Positions 23,403 through 34,551 of a stretch of 64,000 nt of DNA are shown here, piece after piece; the first letter of the stretch is position 1, and every line of letters starts with the position of its first letter. The stretch is from Phymorhynchus buccinoides (Eukaryota; Mollusca; Gastropoda; Neogastropoda; Raphitomidae). The notes under the pieces were generated by a model, which saw only the letters and a list, made by a program, of their open reading frames with translations, was not told where the DNA came from and ran no database searches. The stretch is from contig CM065699.1 in assembly GCA_017654935.2 (NCBI GenBank), positions 4,631,165 through 4,695,164 on the forward strand, written 5' to 3'. Position numbers and translations under genes: made by a program.

Positions 23403-23611
23403 GTGAGACCTCTGTGTGTGTTTGTGTCTGTGTGTGTGTGGTGGGGAGAGGGTGGGGTGGGGAGAGATAAAGAGAGATAAAGAGATGTAGAGATGCATGA
23501 ATGACTGATAGACTTTATTTAGTATGTTTCATTGTTTGTGTCTTTAACGAATTCCATTTGATCTATTTATTAATCTTATCAGAAAATGTTATCTATTTTT
23601 TGTAGTGTGCT

Positions 23612-23815
23612 TGTGTGTCAAGTCAAGTCAAGTCAAGTCAAGTCAAAATGATCTTTACTGAGGGTTAAAGAATAAGCTAACAAGGCTTTTTTTTCATCCT
23701 GCCCTCCAACAAAAATACAAACATCATGAAAATGCATAATAATAATAGAAAAAAACCCACAGAGAACATTCATAAATGAGTATAAATTATTAAAAAAAAA
23801 TATATATATAAATCA

Positions 23816-23850
<35 letters not shown>

Positions 23851-23935
23851 ACACAAAACATAACAATTGGGAGAAAAGGAAAGAAAAGAAAAAGATAGGG
23901 TGTGTTTGTGCATGTGTGTGTGTGTGTCTGTGCAC
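23612..23935 (-). repeat. (TTGAC)n-tailed retroposon with GA and GT microsatellites
   Basis: The stretch begins gtcaagtcaagtcaagtcaa and continues with aatgatctttactgagggtt; it is the closest relative of 5,716-5,800. (GA)n at 23,818-23,850 and (GT)n at 23,910-23,930 follow. Confidence 0.65.
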
Positions 23936-24028
23936 GCTTGTGAAATGTTCATGTGCATGTTTTAGCATCTACCTGTATTGTGTGCGTTCATTAATATGCC
24001 CTACCTGTGTGTGTGTGTGTTTATACAG

Positions 24029-24070
24029 GGAGTGATGATGATTGCTACAGATCTTCAGTATAACCCATGA
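24029..24070 (+). CDS. BPI/LBP-family protein, terminal exon
   Basis: The acceptor is tgtttatacag. The exon is entered in phase 0 and encodes GVMMIATDLQYNP then TGA. This equals the NFLLFGADVVYK end of vertebrate BPI/LBP, the last strand of the C-terminal barrel. The six exons together give 456 nt (151 codons and a stop), the expected size for the C-terminal half-domain. The 3' UTR runs to about 24,340. Confidence 0.82.
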   Translation, partial: GVMMIATDLQYNP

Positions 24071-24315
24071 GACATAATCTGCCACAACGCATTTGGCGAA
24101 ATCCACGGCTGCTCTTGAATAATAATATCTGTTGGTTTTTTATATAATGGAAATGTTCTGATGTATAAAACTATGTCTTCGTTTTCTTTCTTTTATTGTT
24201 GGCGTCATGCCTTTTGGATAGAATCTGCTTTGTACATTGTTTGTTTAAAAATCATCAACAATTTATTATACTGTACAATTCTTTAAGAATAACTTTGAAT
24301 TGCTGCTGTTTTCAT

Positions 24316-24325
24316 AATAAATAAA
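24316..24325 (+). terminator. Overlapping poly(A) signals of the BPI/LBP gene
   Basis: Two overlapping AATAAA hexamers lie about 245 bp after the stop codon, followed by an A-rich then T-rich stretch. Confidence 0.6.
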
Positions 24326-24444
24326 AAAATTGTATTAAACATTTTATTCCTTCTTCATACATTTACAAATAACATTCATATAGATCTATATGTATGATTC
24401 AACATTCATGAATAATAATCTATTTTCATAATTTGTTATATCAT

Positions 24445-24921
24445 CAGACCTGTTTACCCCAAATCTTCACAGTCAGTAATCCCAAGCTCTGAAAACAGTA
24501 ATTTCAGGCATCTGTCCGTAATTTTGCTGTCCAAGAAATCCTTTCACCAGAATGTTTCACTGCCGTCAAACCTTTTGTTGAGCGGGGGGGAGGGGTACAC
24601 GCATGCTGCAACTTCCCATCCAAACCCAACTTTGACAACTGCCGAAATTTTGCACTTCGTACCTACAAAAATGGCGGCATGGAGAAATAAACCAGAAGTA
24701 TTCATTCAAGGGTCACCACTCGAAGTGATACCTTTGATAGCAGACGACAGAGTAGTGAGTACGGCTCAAACGCCATGCCTTCTTTCGATTTCTTCTTCTT
24801 TCTTTTTTTTTCGCACTCATTCAACGGAAATGCAGATTTTTTTGTTGCTGACCGTAATCAGCGTAATCAGAGGTCTCAAAACGTAATAATTACGGACAAA
24901 TCCGTAGGAAAAACAGGTCTG
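24445..24921. mobile_element. 477-bp TIR element with TATCAT target duplication
   Basis: The ends are cagacctgttt and aaacaggtctg, perfect inverted 11-mers. They are flanked on both sides by tatcat, a 6-bp target duplication. Inside, tgtccgtaatttt and its near-complement also recur toward each end. A 120-codon open frame (24524-24886) crosses the interior but has no recognised domain. Confidence 0.72.
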
Positions 24922-24927
24922 TATCAT

Positions 24928-25514
24928 AAAATCATAAGGATTAACAAACTATGAGCTGCAACTATTTTGATATATCATCATTTTTTGTGTGTGTGCAAAA
25001 TTCTTCAGAATAACCAACCTGCTTCTTACAGAAACTAGATTCATTAAAATGCCACATCAGGGTTTTTGCTTTGCTTTGCTGTGGGGGTTTTCTTCAGTTT
25101 AGTCCCTCAAATTGGTGTGTAAGTAATTTTGTTTTTCTTTGTTTCCGTCTGGCTTCTTTAGCTTTCAGCATCTGTGATTTTTTATTATTTTTATACACAG
25201 CTGATTCACCCATCAATGCCTTTTTTCTGCGGTTTGGACTTTGACTGACAGAAAGCAATGCCAGTGTATCACTGCTGCTATTCATGTAGACTGCTAACAT
25301 AAAAGATGGGGATATTGATTTTGTAAGAATCACCATAGGTTCAATTTCGAAATTATAAGTTTAATTCCATTTCAAAACAAAAGTTTGTTCTTCTTTGAAC
25401 ATAAAATCGAAGACTAAGGGAAACATCAATTGGTGCAAAGTCCCAAACCCCACAAAATGGTTGAAAAACACCCCCCTTGTGGTGATACCTGGGTTTTCAT
25501 TTTTGTATGGGGGA
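24928..25514. other. Intergenic sequence, nothing recognised
   Basis: AT-rich sequence without repeats or exons that I could identify. A minus-strand open frame of 80 codons is unremarkable. Confidence 0.5.
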
Positions 25515-25793
25515 ATAGTTCCCCCACCTTCTGGAAGTTCTGTGCTTGTAACTTCCTCTAATCTGTCACTTTCTTTGACTCAGCCTTTTCCTTTTGCTTA
25601 CTGTCATCTACTATCTTTCTGACCTTACTGCACGGTCCATTCTCCTGCCTTTTTTTTCGAAAGAAACACTTTCAAAATGATTTCCTCCAGCTGAAGTCGG
25701 ACTTGCTGGGCCTAAACTATTTCTTAGTTAGGCGCATAATGGCAGCATGACGCATCTGCGCTCATAATTGACAGGAAACTGTCAGAGTAATCG

Positions 25794-25822
<29 letters not shown>
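25515..25822 (+). mobile_element. Dispersed repeat A, copy 2, with (GAA)n tail
   Basis: The copy starts ccccaccttctggaagttct like copy 1 and ends in (GAA)9-10 at 25,795-25,822. Internal landmarks ctttgactcagcc and gacgcatctgcgctcat align with copy 1. Confidence 0.7.
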
Positions 25823-25824
<2 letters not shown>

Positions 25825-25854
25825 TGAAAACGTTTTGGGCCACAGTTCTTTTGG

Positions 25855-27030
25855 AAAGCATTGAAAGGCATTGGATTGAAGATGGTCAGGGGACTTTGCG
25901 GGCCATGGGAGGGTCTGGGTTCCATGGATGTGGAGGTGATCTTGCACAAGGCATTGGATTGAAGATGGTCAGGGGACCTTGCAGGTCATGGGAGGGTCTG
26001 GGTTCCATGGATGTGGAGGTGATCTATGCACAAGGCATTGGATTGAAGATGGTCAGGGGACCTTGCAGGTCATGGGAGGGTCTGGGTTCCATGGATGTGA
26101 AGGTGATCTTGCACAAGGCATTGGATTGAAGATGGTCAGGGGACCTTGCAGGTCATGGGAGGGTCTGGGTTCCATGGGTGTGGAGGTGATCTTGCACAAG
26201 GCATTGGACTGAAGATGGTCAGGGGACCTTGCAGGTCATGGGAGGGTCTGGGTTCCATGGGTGTGGAGGTGATCTTGCACAAGGCATTGGATTGAAGATG
26301 GTCAGGGGACCTTGCAGGCCATGGGAGGGTCTGGGTTCCATTGGTTGTGGAGGTGATCTTGCACAAGGCATTGGATTGAAGATGGTCAGGGGACTTTGCG
26401 GGCCATGGGAGGGTCTGGGTTCCATGGATGTGGAGGTGATCATGCACAAGGCATTGGATTGAAGATGGTCAGGGGACTTTGCGGGCCATGGGAGGGTCTG
26501 GGTTCCATGGATGTGGAGGTGATCATGCACAAGGCATTGGATTGAAGATGGTCAGGGGACCTTGCAGGTCATGGGAGGGTCTGGGTTCCATGGATGTGAA
26601 GGTGATCTTGCACAAGGCATTGGATTGAAGATGGTCAGGGGACCTTGCAGGTCATGGGAGGGTCTGGGTTCCATGGGTGTGGAGGTGATCTTGCACAAGG
26701 CATTGGATTGAAAGATGGTCAGGGGACCTTGCAGGTCATGGGAGGGTCTGGGTTCCATGGGTGTGGAGGTGATCATGCACAAGGCATTGGACTGAAGATG
26801 GTCAGGGGACCTTGCTGGCCATGGGAGGGTCTGGGTTCCATGGTTGTGGAGGTGATCTTGCACAAGGCATTGGGTTGAAGATGGTCAGGGGACCTTGCAG
26901 GCCATGGGAGGGTCTGGGTTTCATGGATGTGAAGGTGATCTTGCACAAGGCTATTGGATTGAAGATGGTCAGGGGACCTTGCAGGCCATGGGAGGGTCTG
27001 GGTCCCATGGGTGTGGAGGTGATTTTTGCA
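25855..27030 (+). repeat. 83-bp minisatellite, about 14 copies
   Basis: The unit starts ttgcacaaggcattggattg and ends tggatgtggaggtgatc. Copies are highly similar and all open reading frames on both strands here follow the period. It starts immediately after a repeat A copy. Confidence 0.95.
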
Positions 27031-27101
27031 CAACACAAGCCCCATGGAGACACAAATTGTCATCTTGGAGGTTAACATCTACCCAATGTCTCGTTTTTCA
27101 G

Positions 27102-27141
27102 TTTCAACCTGCAGTACTCTAATGGTCGTAAGAGGATCTAG
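27102..27141 (+). CDS. Possible terminal exon resembling the BPI/LBP C-terminus
   Basis: A good acceptor (gtctcgtttttcag) is followed by T, then codons for FNLQYSNGRKRI and a stop. The FNLQY-S core resembles TDLQY-NP of the terminal exon at 24,029. The phase (one leading base plus in-frame codons) does not fit the exon at 23,326-23,402. It would have to belong to a different upstream exon or a paralogue. No other exon of such a gene is visible nearby. A short match can arise by chance. Confidence 0.22.
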
Positions 27142-27585
27142 GGATGCCAGGAAAAAACATTAATCCTGCAGGAAGTCTTCAGACTGTTCCAGAACACGAG
27201 AATGCATTGCTTTGAATGCCTGGTTGCTAACGGTGGCTCAACAATCTGTCAACGGTTTAAAAATGTTTTGTTATTTGGAATGGCACACCCACAATTGATT
27301 TTTGTCTTTGATTTTACGGTCTGGACAGGTTGAACTTTCGTTTTCACATGCAATTAAACTTATGATTTGGTTATTGAAACCATGGTGAGATTACAAAGTC
27401 AATATGTTGTTATCCTCTACTTATTTTGAGCAGTATACTATTTTGTAACTGATGTGTGATTCATTCAGTTTAAGACATGCTTTGCGATTCGTTTAAATTT
27501 GGTTTGCTAAACCCTGAAACCTGCGAAAAACAATAACTAACTTTGAGGTTGTGAAAAAAAAGTATTTGTTTGTCCCCCCCCCCCC

Positions 27586-28000
27586 CTCCTCTCTCTCGCC
27601 TCTCTCTCTCTCTCTCTCTCTGTCACAAAATGGTGTGAAAACACCCCCGTGGGGATACCTGGGGGGCTCTCTCATCTTTGTTCCTTGTAGGTAGTCATTG
27701 ATACATGATGATGTATTGTGTTTATGTTATTTTTTGAATATTTACTTTTCTTGAATGCTTTGTAGTACTAAGTAGTAGTATTTGTTATGCAAGCGCTTCA
27801 TTTTTTTGTATATTTTTTGTTAACCTTTGTTTTGCTCTCAGGGCTGAGTGTAAAAAAGCAATGTTTGCTTAATATCCTATAACCCTGGAATAAACAAAAT
27901 TTCGCTCGGTTCGTTCGTTCTCTCTCTCAAGATCTCTCTCTCTCTTCTTCTCTATTCTCTCTCATCTCTCTCTTCTCGCTCTCGTTCTCTCTCTCTCATC
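27586..28000. repeat. (CT)n microsatellites, the second disordered
   Basis: A poly-C run then (CT)n at 27,575-27,622, and an irregular ctctct tract at 27,918-28,000. From about 27,900 to the gap the repeats show the same indel noise as the right contig, including broken CA tracts at 28,230-28,470. Confidence 0.8.
27889..27894 (+). terminator. Possible poly(A) signal
   Basis: AATAAA about 750 bp after the putative terminal exon at 27,102. There is no independent evidence of transcription. Confidence 0.25.
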
Positions 28001-28500
28001 AAAATCAAGATGCATTTCTTGCTTGTTATTTACCTGTATGTATTGGGAGGCGATTGGACTGTCGACTTTTGTTGTAAAACGGGGCGGTGCTATTTCCGCA
28101 CCGGGAAAAAATTTTACCACCGTGCTACTTGAGCTTTTCCTACACCCTTAGAGACTTTGTCCACCATAGTGTACTATTCCCACCATAGGACCTTATAGCA
28201 GCGAGCCCGCGACTTTTGCATAATCATGCAGCTTACGACACACACAGCACACATACACATACAGCTACAACGGTCTAATCAGTGAGATCAAACGCTCACG
28301 ACTACACTACATACACACACTACAAACACTCATAGCGACTACGTACACACACATACACACATTTGACACAGCGCACTACTACAGCACCACTATTACACAC
28401 ACACCACCACACATAACACGACACCGATACTACACAACTACAACTATACACACACACACACATCATGCCACCATCGACTATTATCATCTCTCGTTTGTAC

Positions 28501-29000
28501 NNNNNNNNNNNNNNNNNNNNNNNNNNNNNNNNNNNNNNNNNNNNNNNNNNNNNNNNNNNNNNNNNNNNNNNNNNNNNNNNNNNNNNNNNNNNNNNNNNNN
28601 NNNNNNNNNNNNNNNNNNNNNNNNNNNNNNNNNNNNNNNNNNNNNNNNNNNNNNNNNNNNNNNNNNNNNNNNNNNNNNNNNNNNNNNNNNNNNNNNNNNN
28701 NNNNNNNNNNNNNNNNNNNNNNNNNNNNNNNNNNNNNNNNNNNNNNNNNNNNNNNNNNNNNNNNNNNNNNNNNNNNNNNNNNNNNNNNNNNNNNNNNNNN
28801 NNNNNNNNNNNNNNNNNNNNNNNNNNNNNNNNNNNNNNNNNNNNNNNNNNNNNNNNNNNNNNNNNNNNNNNNNNNNNNNNNNNNNNNNNNNNNNNNNNNN
28901 NNNNNNNNNNNNNNNNNNNNNNNNNNNNNNNNNNNNNNNNNNNNNNNNNNNNNNNNNNNNNNNNNNNNNNNNNNNNNNNNNNNNNNNNNNNNNNNNNNNN
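28501..29000. other. Assembly gap of exactly 500 N
   Basis: A fixed-length run of N is a scaffolding placeholder of unknown true size. Open frames reported across it are meaningless. Confidence 0.99.
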
Positions 29001-29555
29001 GCAGTTTAAACGCCAGCGAACATCTTGTTGCATAAACCCAGAATACAACCAAAAATCACAACAGAAAAAGTGTCCAAGGTCAACACTAGAATACAAATCA
29101 AAACAAGGTCAGTACAGAGCCGGAGAAAAACCGGAAGGCGACAACACCGTTCAAAAATTAGTCTACAAAAATTTCTCCAAGAAAGAAGAAATCTGACAAC
29201 TCTACAAACTAGCGTGACTAGAGACAGTAATGAGGGAAAAGATGAGGGCCAACGGAGAGAATAAACCGCGGAACAAACCCACCAAAGGCATAGGAGAGAC
29301 TCAAAGTGGTGGGACAAAAAACGACTTCTCAGCTAACGCTTGAAATGTTGAATGAGGTTGTAGCAGGAGGTAGCCACCCGTGACAGGAGATATCAAGGGG
29401 AGTGTAGGCTACTGTCACGGAGGTGCTATGCTCTTTTTGGGTTATGAGTGGGTAACAGACGAGAGCGTTTAAGCGCTTGTGTTCTTCCAGCTAAGCAGTA
29501 GGTATCAATGTGTTTTGAGTGGTTGGGTAATGTGATGGGTAATAATAGGTATAGG
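29001..29555 (-). mobile_element. Left part of the DIRS-like element (inverted, noisy)
   Basis: Reverse complement of about 1,081-1,594 with many indels. Landmarks are gaaaaagtgtccaaggtcaa, accaccgtg-type blocks, gtgacagga and agctaagcagtaggtatc. The recombinase is not included because the contig ends at the gap. Confidence 0.85.
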
Positions 29556-29769
29556 GCTGGTTTCCCTCGAGCCTCCATACAGAGGTTAGTACAAACTCAC
29601 CACGCTGGACTGTTCATCCAGATAGGGCTGTTTCCTCTGCACTCCAATACGAGATGTTGAGTACAAATTACTCTCACCACACTGATTTGTTATCAATAAG
29701 GGCGTGTTTTCTCTGGCAACTGCCATAAGTGTGTCGTTAAGTACGAACTCACCACCTGATGTTCATGCT

Positions 29770-29957
29770 AGATTAGGCTGTGTTTTTCAGTGGTCCACAA
29801 ACGACGGCCCCTGTCTCCCACCATCGATTGGATTACCCAGGAAGTCAGAACTATCATAGCTGATGGATCTGGGACCAATGGTGAGTTCAGTAAGCAAGCA
29901 CGATGGTTTTCCCCCGAAACGCTTAGGCGCGACCGTGTGACAATAAGTGTGACATTG
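29770..29957 (-). pseudogene. Indel-broken copy of the BPI/LBP exon 740-901
   Basis: The block matches the reverse complement of the exon (cacgatggttttccc, gggaccatgg-type and gtccacaaac-type blocks) but carries many insertions that shift the frame. Since the left copy is intact and the noise continues into introns, it is probably sequencing error, not a decayed paralogue. Confidence 0.8.
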
Positions 29958-30784
29958 TCACTCTAAACGTTTAAGGTGGAAGATTTGATTACCAGTACTA
30001 CGCTATATGATATGGATACTGGTGTTTTTCTCCACAACTATTCAAAATTTCAATACCCGCATCATGTATTTTTCGAAGTTAACACTCTCTTGGCGGCGAT
30101 GTTCTTGACTGTCTGTAGCATCGTCTAATCATTCTACCGACAGAGAGGGGAATACTAGTTTGCTTTCAAGTTCCATGGCGTTGGTTTCAACGAAATAGAA
30201 ACCCAGTGAGCAGTAGCACTCTAAGAAATAAACCACATGGCACAGGGTGCGTTGGGCGAGCAAATGTCTCTGCCTTTGATGGGAGGTGTAGGTATGATGT
30301 TTGTGGTGGCAAATGTTAGTTGTCTGTGGAGCTAGAAGAGTTCCCCAAGCTGAAACTGCTACCTGATCGTTACAATTACGCGATCATCCTGTCCATCATG
30401 CTGAACTCGCTCCTTTTCAGTTATCATGTTATACACTGCAATTGAAATACTCTGTATGTTATGCAAGTGGTAAGAAGAAACATTCACAAGTCTACCACAA
30501 ACGAGAACACTGTCCAATGCATAGAAGCTCTGTGAAGCAAATGCGCCAAATAGAATTTCCTGTGAACAACTTATTATTGGTCCTAAATGAAAAAAACTTC
30601 CACTTTCAAACAAGTTACATCACACACGCATACTAAGTTTACATGGGTGGGAGCAGAACTTTCGCTATACTGAAACATTTCTCAGTTATACTTGAAAGAA
30701 AGCACATGAGATCTTAAAATGGTTGCCAGTCAAAGACCGAAATTGCTATACTGTATTCGTGAGGTATCTAACTGAATAGGCCAT

Positions 30785-31345
30785 CCACCCCTGCATGTAT
30801 CATGCACGCAAGCACACGACCACACATCACTACACAGAAGGCATGAGTATCCTATGCAGGTTATTCGAGGGTCATTTGTTATTGGAGGTCATCTCAACAC
30901 ACCACCTCTCACAGAAGGCACGAGGTATCTATGCATGGACAGGGTCATTGGTTGATTGGGGTCATCTCACACCGAGCACAACACACACATCACTCACAGA
31001 AGGCATACGAGGTCTCCTATGCAGGTGATCCAGGGTCATTGGTTGATTGGGGTCATCTCACACCACACACACACACACCACAACATCACTCACCGAACGG
31101 CCCGAGGTCTTCTATGCGAGTGATCAGGTCATTTGTTGATTGGGGTCTCTCACACCCACACACGACACACACACATCACTCACGAAGGCACAGGTATCAC
31201 TATGGCAGGTGTCAGGTTGTTTTTGATTGGGGTCTCCACCACACCACACACCACACACACACACACACATCACTCCAAGAAGGCACGAGTATCCTATGCA
31301 GGTGATCATGGTCCTTTGTTGGATTGGGGTCGTCAGAGAAACAAC
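30785..31345 (+). repeat. Degenerate tandem repeat, unit about 90-100 bp
   Basis: About six irregular copies share tatgcaggtgatc, ggtcatttgttgattggggt, ctcacac with CA tract, and atcactcacagaaggca. The unit combines a minisatellite with a CA tract. Open frames here are by-products. Confidence 0.75.
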
Positions 31346-31871
31346 TCGGGTGTTCATGAACCCACCTGCTCTGGAGGCGCTAAAGAAGAGAATCTTCATT
31401 ATCATCATCATCATCAATCATCATCGTCTTCATCATGGTTATCATCATGCCCTTGTCTCATCATTATCGTCATCGGTTATCGATCATCATTGTCCGTCAT
31501 CTCATCCACGTGTCGTCTTCATAAGTCTTATCATTGTGTGGTATCATCATCATCTTCGTGGCGGAGGGAGCTAGATGTGTGAGGAAAAGGCCGAGCTTTG
31601 CAACGGCTTATGATCTCCATTCCAGGCTGGTTAAATAATGGTTTGACACTTGCTTTCTTTCTCCTTAGTGCCCTGCGTCTCTCCCCCTTTATAGTAATGC
31701 GGTTATGGTAAAACAGATAGCATGTTCTTGGTTTCCGTGTCCTTAATAGCCGCTTCTGCTCCTCTCTACCAGTCTTTTGAACGTCTCTATTGTGCGGTGA
31801 CAACGTCGTGAACCGTTCAAAACAAATCGGATCGTAAACGTCTAGAACTTCGGAAACGATGGGAAGTTCAC

Positions 31872-32180
31872 GTGGCCTTAGGGCGCGTTCCATTTGTTGT
31901 CTTTCCTTATCACAACTCAGGTCAGTCACGTGAGCGCGTTCAGCAGCCCCCACCCGCCCTACGACTTTTCCGTGCTTGTGCAGTTAGCAACTTCCGACAG
32001 GGGGATTCCGTCCTGTTAGTGCTTGAGACTAAATGGCAGTTCTGTAGGCACTGGATTGGTTTGAAAGGTGTATGCGAATTTTTGAAAATGTTAGTAGACG
32101 CGACTTCTGTCTTAGCATTTTCGCGCTTTTTCCAATCTGGATGGACGAACAGTGTTATAGGGCAGTCCAATATGAACTAG
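31872..32180 (+). CDS. Open frame of unknown nature
   Basis: A 102-codon open frame. The central part (RQGDSVLLVLETKW) has ordinary protein-like composition, and the surrounding 31.6-34.9 kb is poor in microsatellites, unlike the rest of this contig. No domain, signal peptide or splice context is evident. It may be a fragment of a transposon gene or a chance frame. Confidence 0.15.
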   Translation: MALGRVPFVVFPYHNSGQSRERVQQPPPALRLFRACAVSNFRQGDSVLLVLETKWQFCRHWIGLKGVCEFLKMLVDATSVLAFSRFFQSGWTNSVIGQSNMN

Positions 32181-32664
32181 GAACAGGCAATGAAGATAGG
32201 TCCTGTTTTGTGTGAAGATAGATGGGACGTTATGAGAGTCGACCGAAGTGAGTTAGAGTAAGGAGTGGAATTCTGACCTATTTCGGCGGCGAGCTTGTGT
32301 TTGTATTCGACTCGTGATGCGGAATTTTTGAAGTTCGTGTAGTACTGACGTATCGGCATTTTACCTCCCGGACTTTTACGTTGTGATTTTCATCTGTATG
32401 TACGAGTGCGTTATTTGTCATCCCGCGAGTGGATTGACGAGGGCAGAGAAAATAGTTCTTTTTTTTGGTGAAAGAATGTAAGGTGTTATAAGTATCGTGA
32501 AGACGAAAGGGAGAGTGAATGATTTTGAATCTAGTGAGTTATCCTTATTCAGGTCTTCTTGAGCCCAAGTTATAGGGCGAGTTAGGCTTCAAGCAGGTCT
32601 GCAAAAAGTAGGCTAGGTGAGATGACTGTGAAATGGCAGTTTTTGCGGACTACACTTTGCCAAT

Positions 32665-32868
32665 TTGATTTTTTTTAGTGAGGTGTCGGATGCAATCCCC
32701 GATAACATCGTAGGAAATGTGCATGTTTGCATAATCGCGACACAGAAGGGGGGACAATCCTCGGCAACAGCATTCAAAACAAAAGAAGCATCACAAAAAT
32801 CTGGTAGGGTATATTTGTATTTTGATTATTTATTGCTGACGGCGACCGCCCCTTTTGTACGGAGGTGA
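32665..32868 (+). CDS. Open frame of unknown nature
   Basis: A 67-codon open frame containing DNIVGNVHVCIIATQKGG and later GRVYLYFDYLLL. The hydrophobic/charged alternation is protein-like but no family was recognised. It lies between two other such frames on the same strand. Confidence 0.18.
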   Translation: MIFFSEVSDAIPDNIVGNVHVCIIATQKGGQSSATAFKTKEASQKSGRVYLYFDYLLLTATAPFVRR

Positions 32869-33039
32869 CGAATCCCTATGGGCGTGATGGAGTGTGTCAG
32901 AGGTGATTGAGAGAGCACAGAGCGTCAGGGGCACAAGAGAGGTTTTAGAGAATGCCGCGTTATGGTAATGAAACTTGCCACTTATATCCTGATCGATGTG
33001 AAGTATATAACCGTTTAAGATAGAATTTTAGGACTACAG

Positions 33040-33440
33040 GATCAGAGACCTCGTAATTGTGATACCCAGTCCAGTTGCTAACAGACCTCCTCTCAATTTC
33101 AGACAGACCCTTTTTTTGGGGAACGGGAAATGTTGAACTCTATGCCTGTGAGAACGACCGTCCGTTATAAAGCAGCCCCTCTCAATTTTAGACCAATGTT
33201 TCCGTGAACTTTTAGTAGTGAACTCTTAAAATAGAGGATTGTTGACTGTAGTTGATCACATTTGAAGACCGAGTTTTCCTGACTTTTGGGGAAGTCTTAA
33301 ATATATTGAGTGTTTGACTGTATTGATCCCAATTTAAACGCATGTTCCTGACTTTTTGGAGAGTCTTAAATAGAGTTTGACTGTATTGATCAGGATATAG
33401 GTCGAGCGGCCAGTGGCAATTTGTTTTTACTTTAATACTC
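33040..33440. repeat. Dispersed repeat with repeated agtcttaaata motifs
   Basis: Short copies of ctgacttttggggaagtctt, taaatagag and gactgtattgatc recur at 33,250-33,400. A related pattern (aggtcttaatagagaggtct) appears near 62,700-62,780 and another with cttataagacc near 61,500-61,670. It is a MITE-like family common in marine invertebrates; boundaries are not defined. Confidence 0.4.
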
Positions 33441-33476
33441 TCTGTTCCAAACATCATAGCTGACCATACCCAGGAG

Positions 33477-33931
33477 TTGAACTTTTTAGCCATCTCAAAC
33501 AATTTTACACAAAAGAATGAAGACTCTTCTTTTGAGCAGTCTGCTATAAAGGCTACGCCTAATATAGACGCTAACGCCTTTCAACCGCGCAAAACGTACG
33601 TTTACTATGACAGCATGAGTGATTATAAACACCCATGTGTTATAGGCATCCAAATTGGGGTCTATTATCCAAAAGACGACGTGATTGTCTTGCAGTTTTG
33701 GGGAAGTAAGGGGGATAGACCTTATTTTATTATATGTCCTCAGAAGAATGCCCCAATACTAGGCAGATGGATGTTTGTTCTCTAAGTCGCGATAAATTTG
33801 TAATTGGGCATTTTGGAGGAAATATGGCTTGGGCGGGATTGAAAAGGGTTAAACTGCAACATATGAGATGGGTGTTTTTCGACATGCGTACTTTAGATTT
33901 CTGTTGTCCGGTGTGTACTGGACATCTTTAG
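33477..33931 (+). CDS. Two overlapping open frames, possibly one frameshifted ORF
   Basis: The first frame (33477-33785) contains KTYVYYDSMSDYKHPCVIGI then a hydrophobic run, and ends in GRWMFVL. The second (33734-33931) continues in another phase with SRDKFVIGHFGGNMAWAG and later FFDMRTLDFCCPVC. Amino-acid use is protein-like in both, and a single indel near 33,770 would join them, which fits the error type of this contig. No family was recognised. I do not assign a function. Confidence 0.28.
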
Positions 33932-34551
33932 CACTATATAGAGGTTGTGTGCATGGAATGGAGGCCATGTTTCTGGGCGTGTGGACACGAAGGAACTGGT
34001 GGGAATGATACGTATCTCGCGAGCCCAAAGGTACAGCATGCTGGCTGGCGTTGGAGGAAGGGGGCAAGGGTGGGCGGGGGAAAGGGAGGGGGGCCAAGTC
34101 GGGGGCAGCCTTCCATGGAGATCAACCACCGTGGAGAAAATCGCACAGAAAGTCTGGTCATTATCAAACGTGTAATGAAAGACATATAGTAAATTATAAA
34201 GTGGGATTCTTTTATTAGTGAAAAATGTGTAGAAGTGTAAACATTCACACAATGCTTTAATAAGCTAAAAATAAGTCAAGATATGGAAACATTTGGCACG
34301 AGAAAGTGTTCATGGGGAGTAAATAATCGTAAAAAAAGTAAGGAAAATATGCACAAAACAAGTTGTTAATAGTAATCCATGTTAAGATGTCAAGCTTTTA
34401 ATATTGATGATAATGAAATGATAATAATTGTATCACTCTCGTTAATCTATAGAAAAAGCCTGAAGCGCTACAATAGGGAAATAATTTTAAGATAATAGTA
34501 TTAACTTTTCAACTAAACTTTTCAATAATGACTTTACAGAAAACCTAAATC

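Larger units (their letters stand above)
29001..30759 (-). repeat. Noisy inverted copy of window bases 1-1,594
   Basis: Base 29,001 corresponds to about 1,594 and base 30,759 to base 1, read in reverse complement. In order it contains the left part of the DIRS-like element, about three 65-bp units, the BPI/LBP exon and the upstream intron. The copy is about 10% longer with very many single-base insertions. The element sits at the same point as in the left copy, so both represent one locus. Confidence 0.93.

Noticed and set aside
25824..27122. Overlapping open frames of about 77-103 codons on both strands
   Set aside because: They follow the 83-bp minisatellite and repeat the same peptide.
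28320..29196. Open frames through the gap
   Set aside because: They consist of undefined bases joined to short flanks.
29001..30759. Genuine inverted duplication of the BPI locus
   Set aside because: The copy shares the DIRS insertion site and differs mainly by single-base insertions in exon and intron alike, next to a fixed-size gap; an assembly artefact explains it better.
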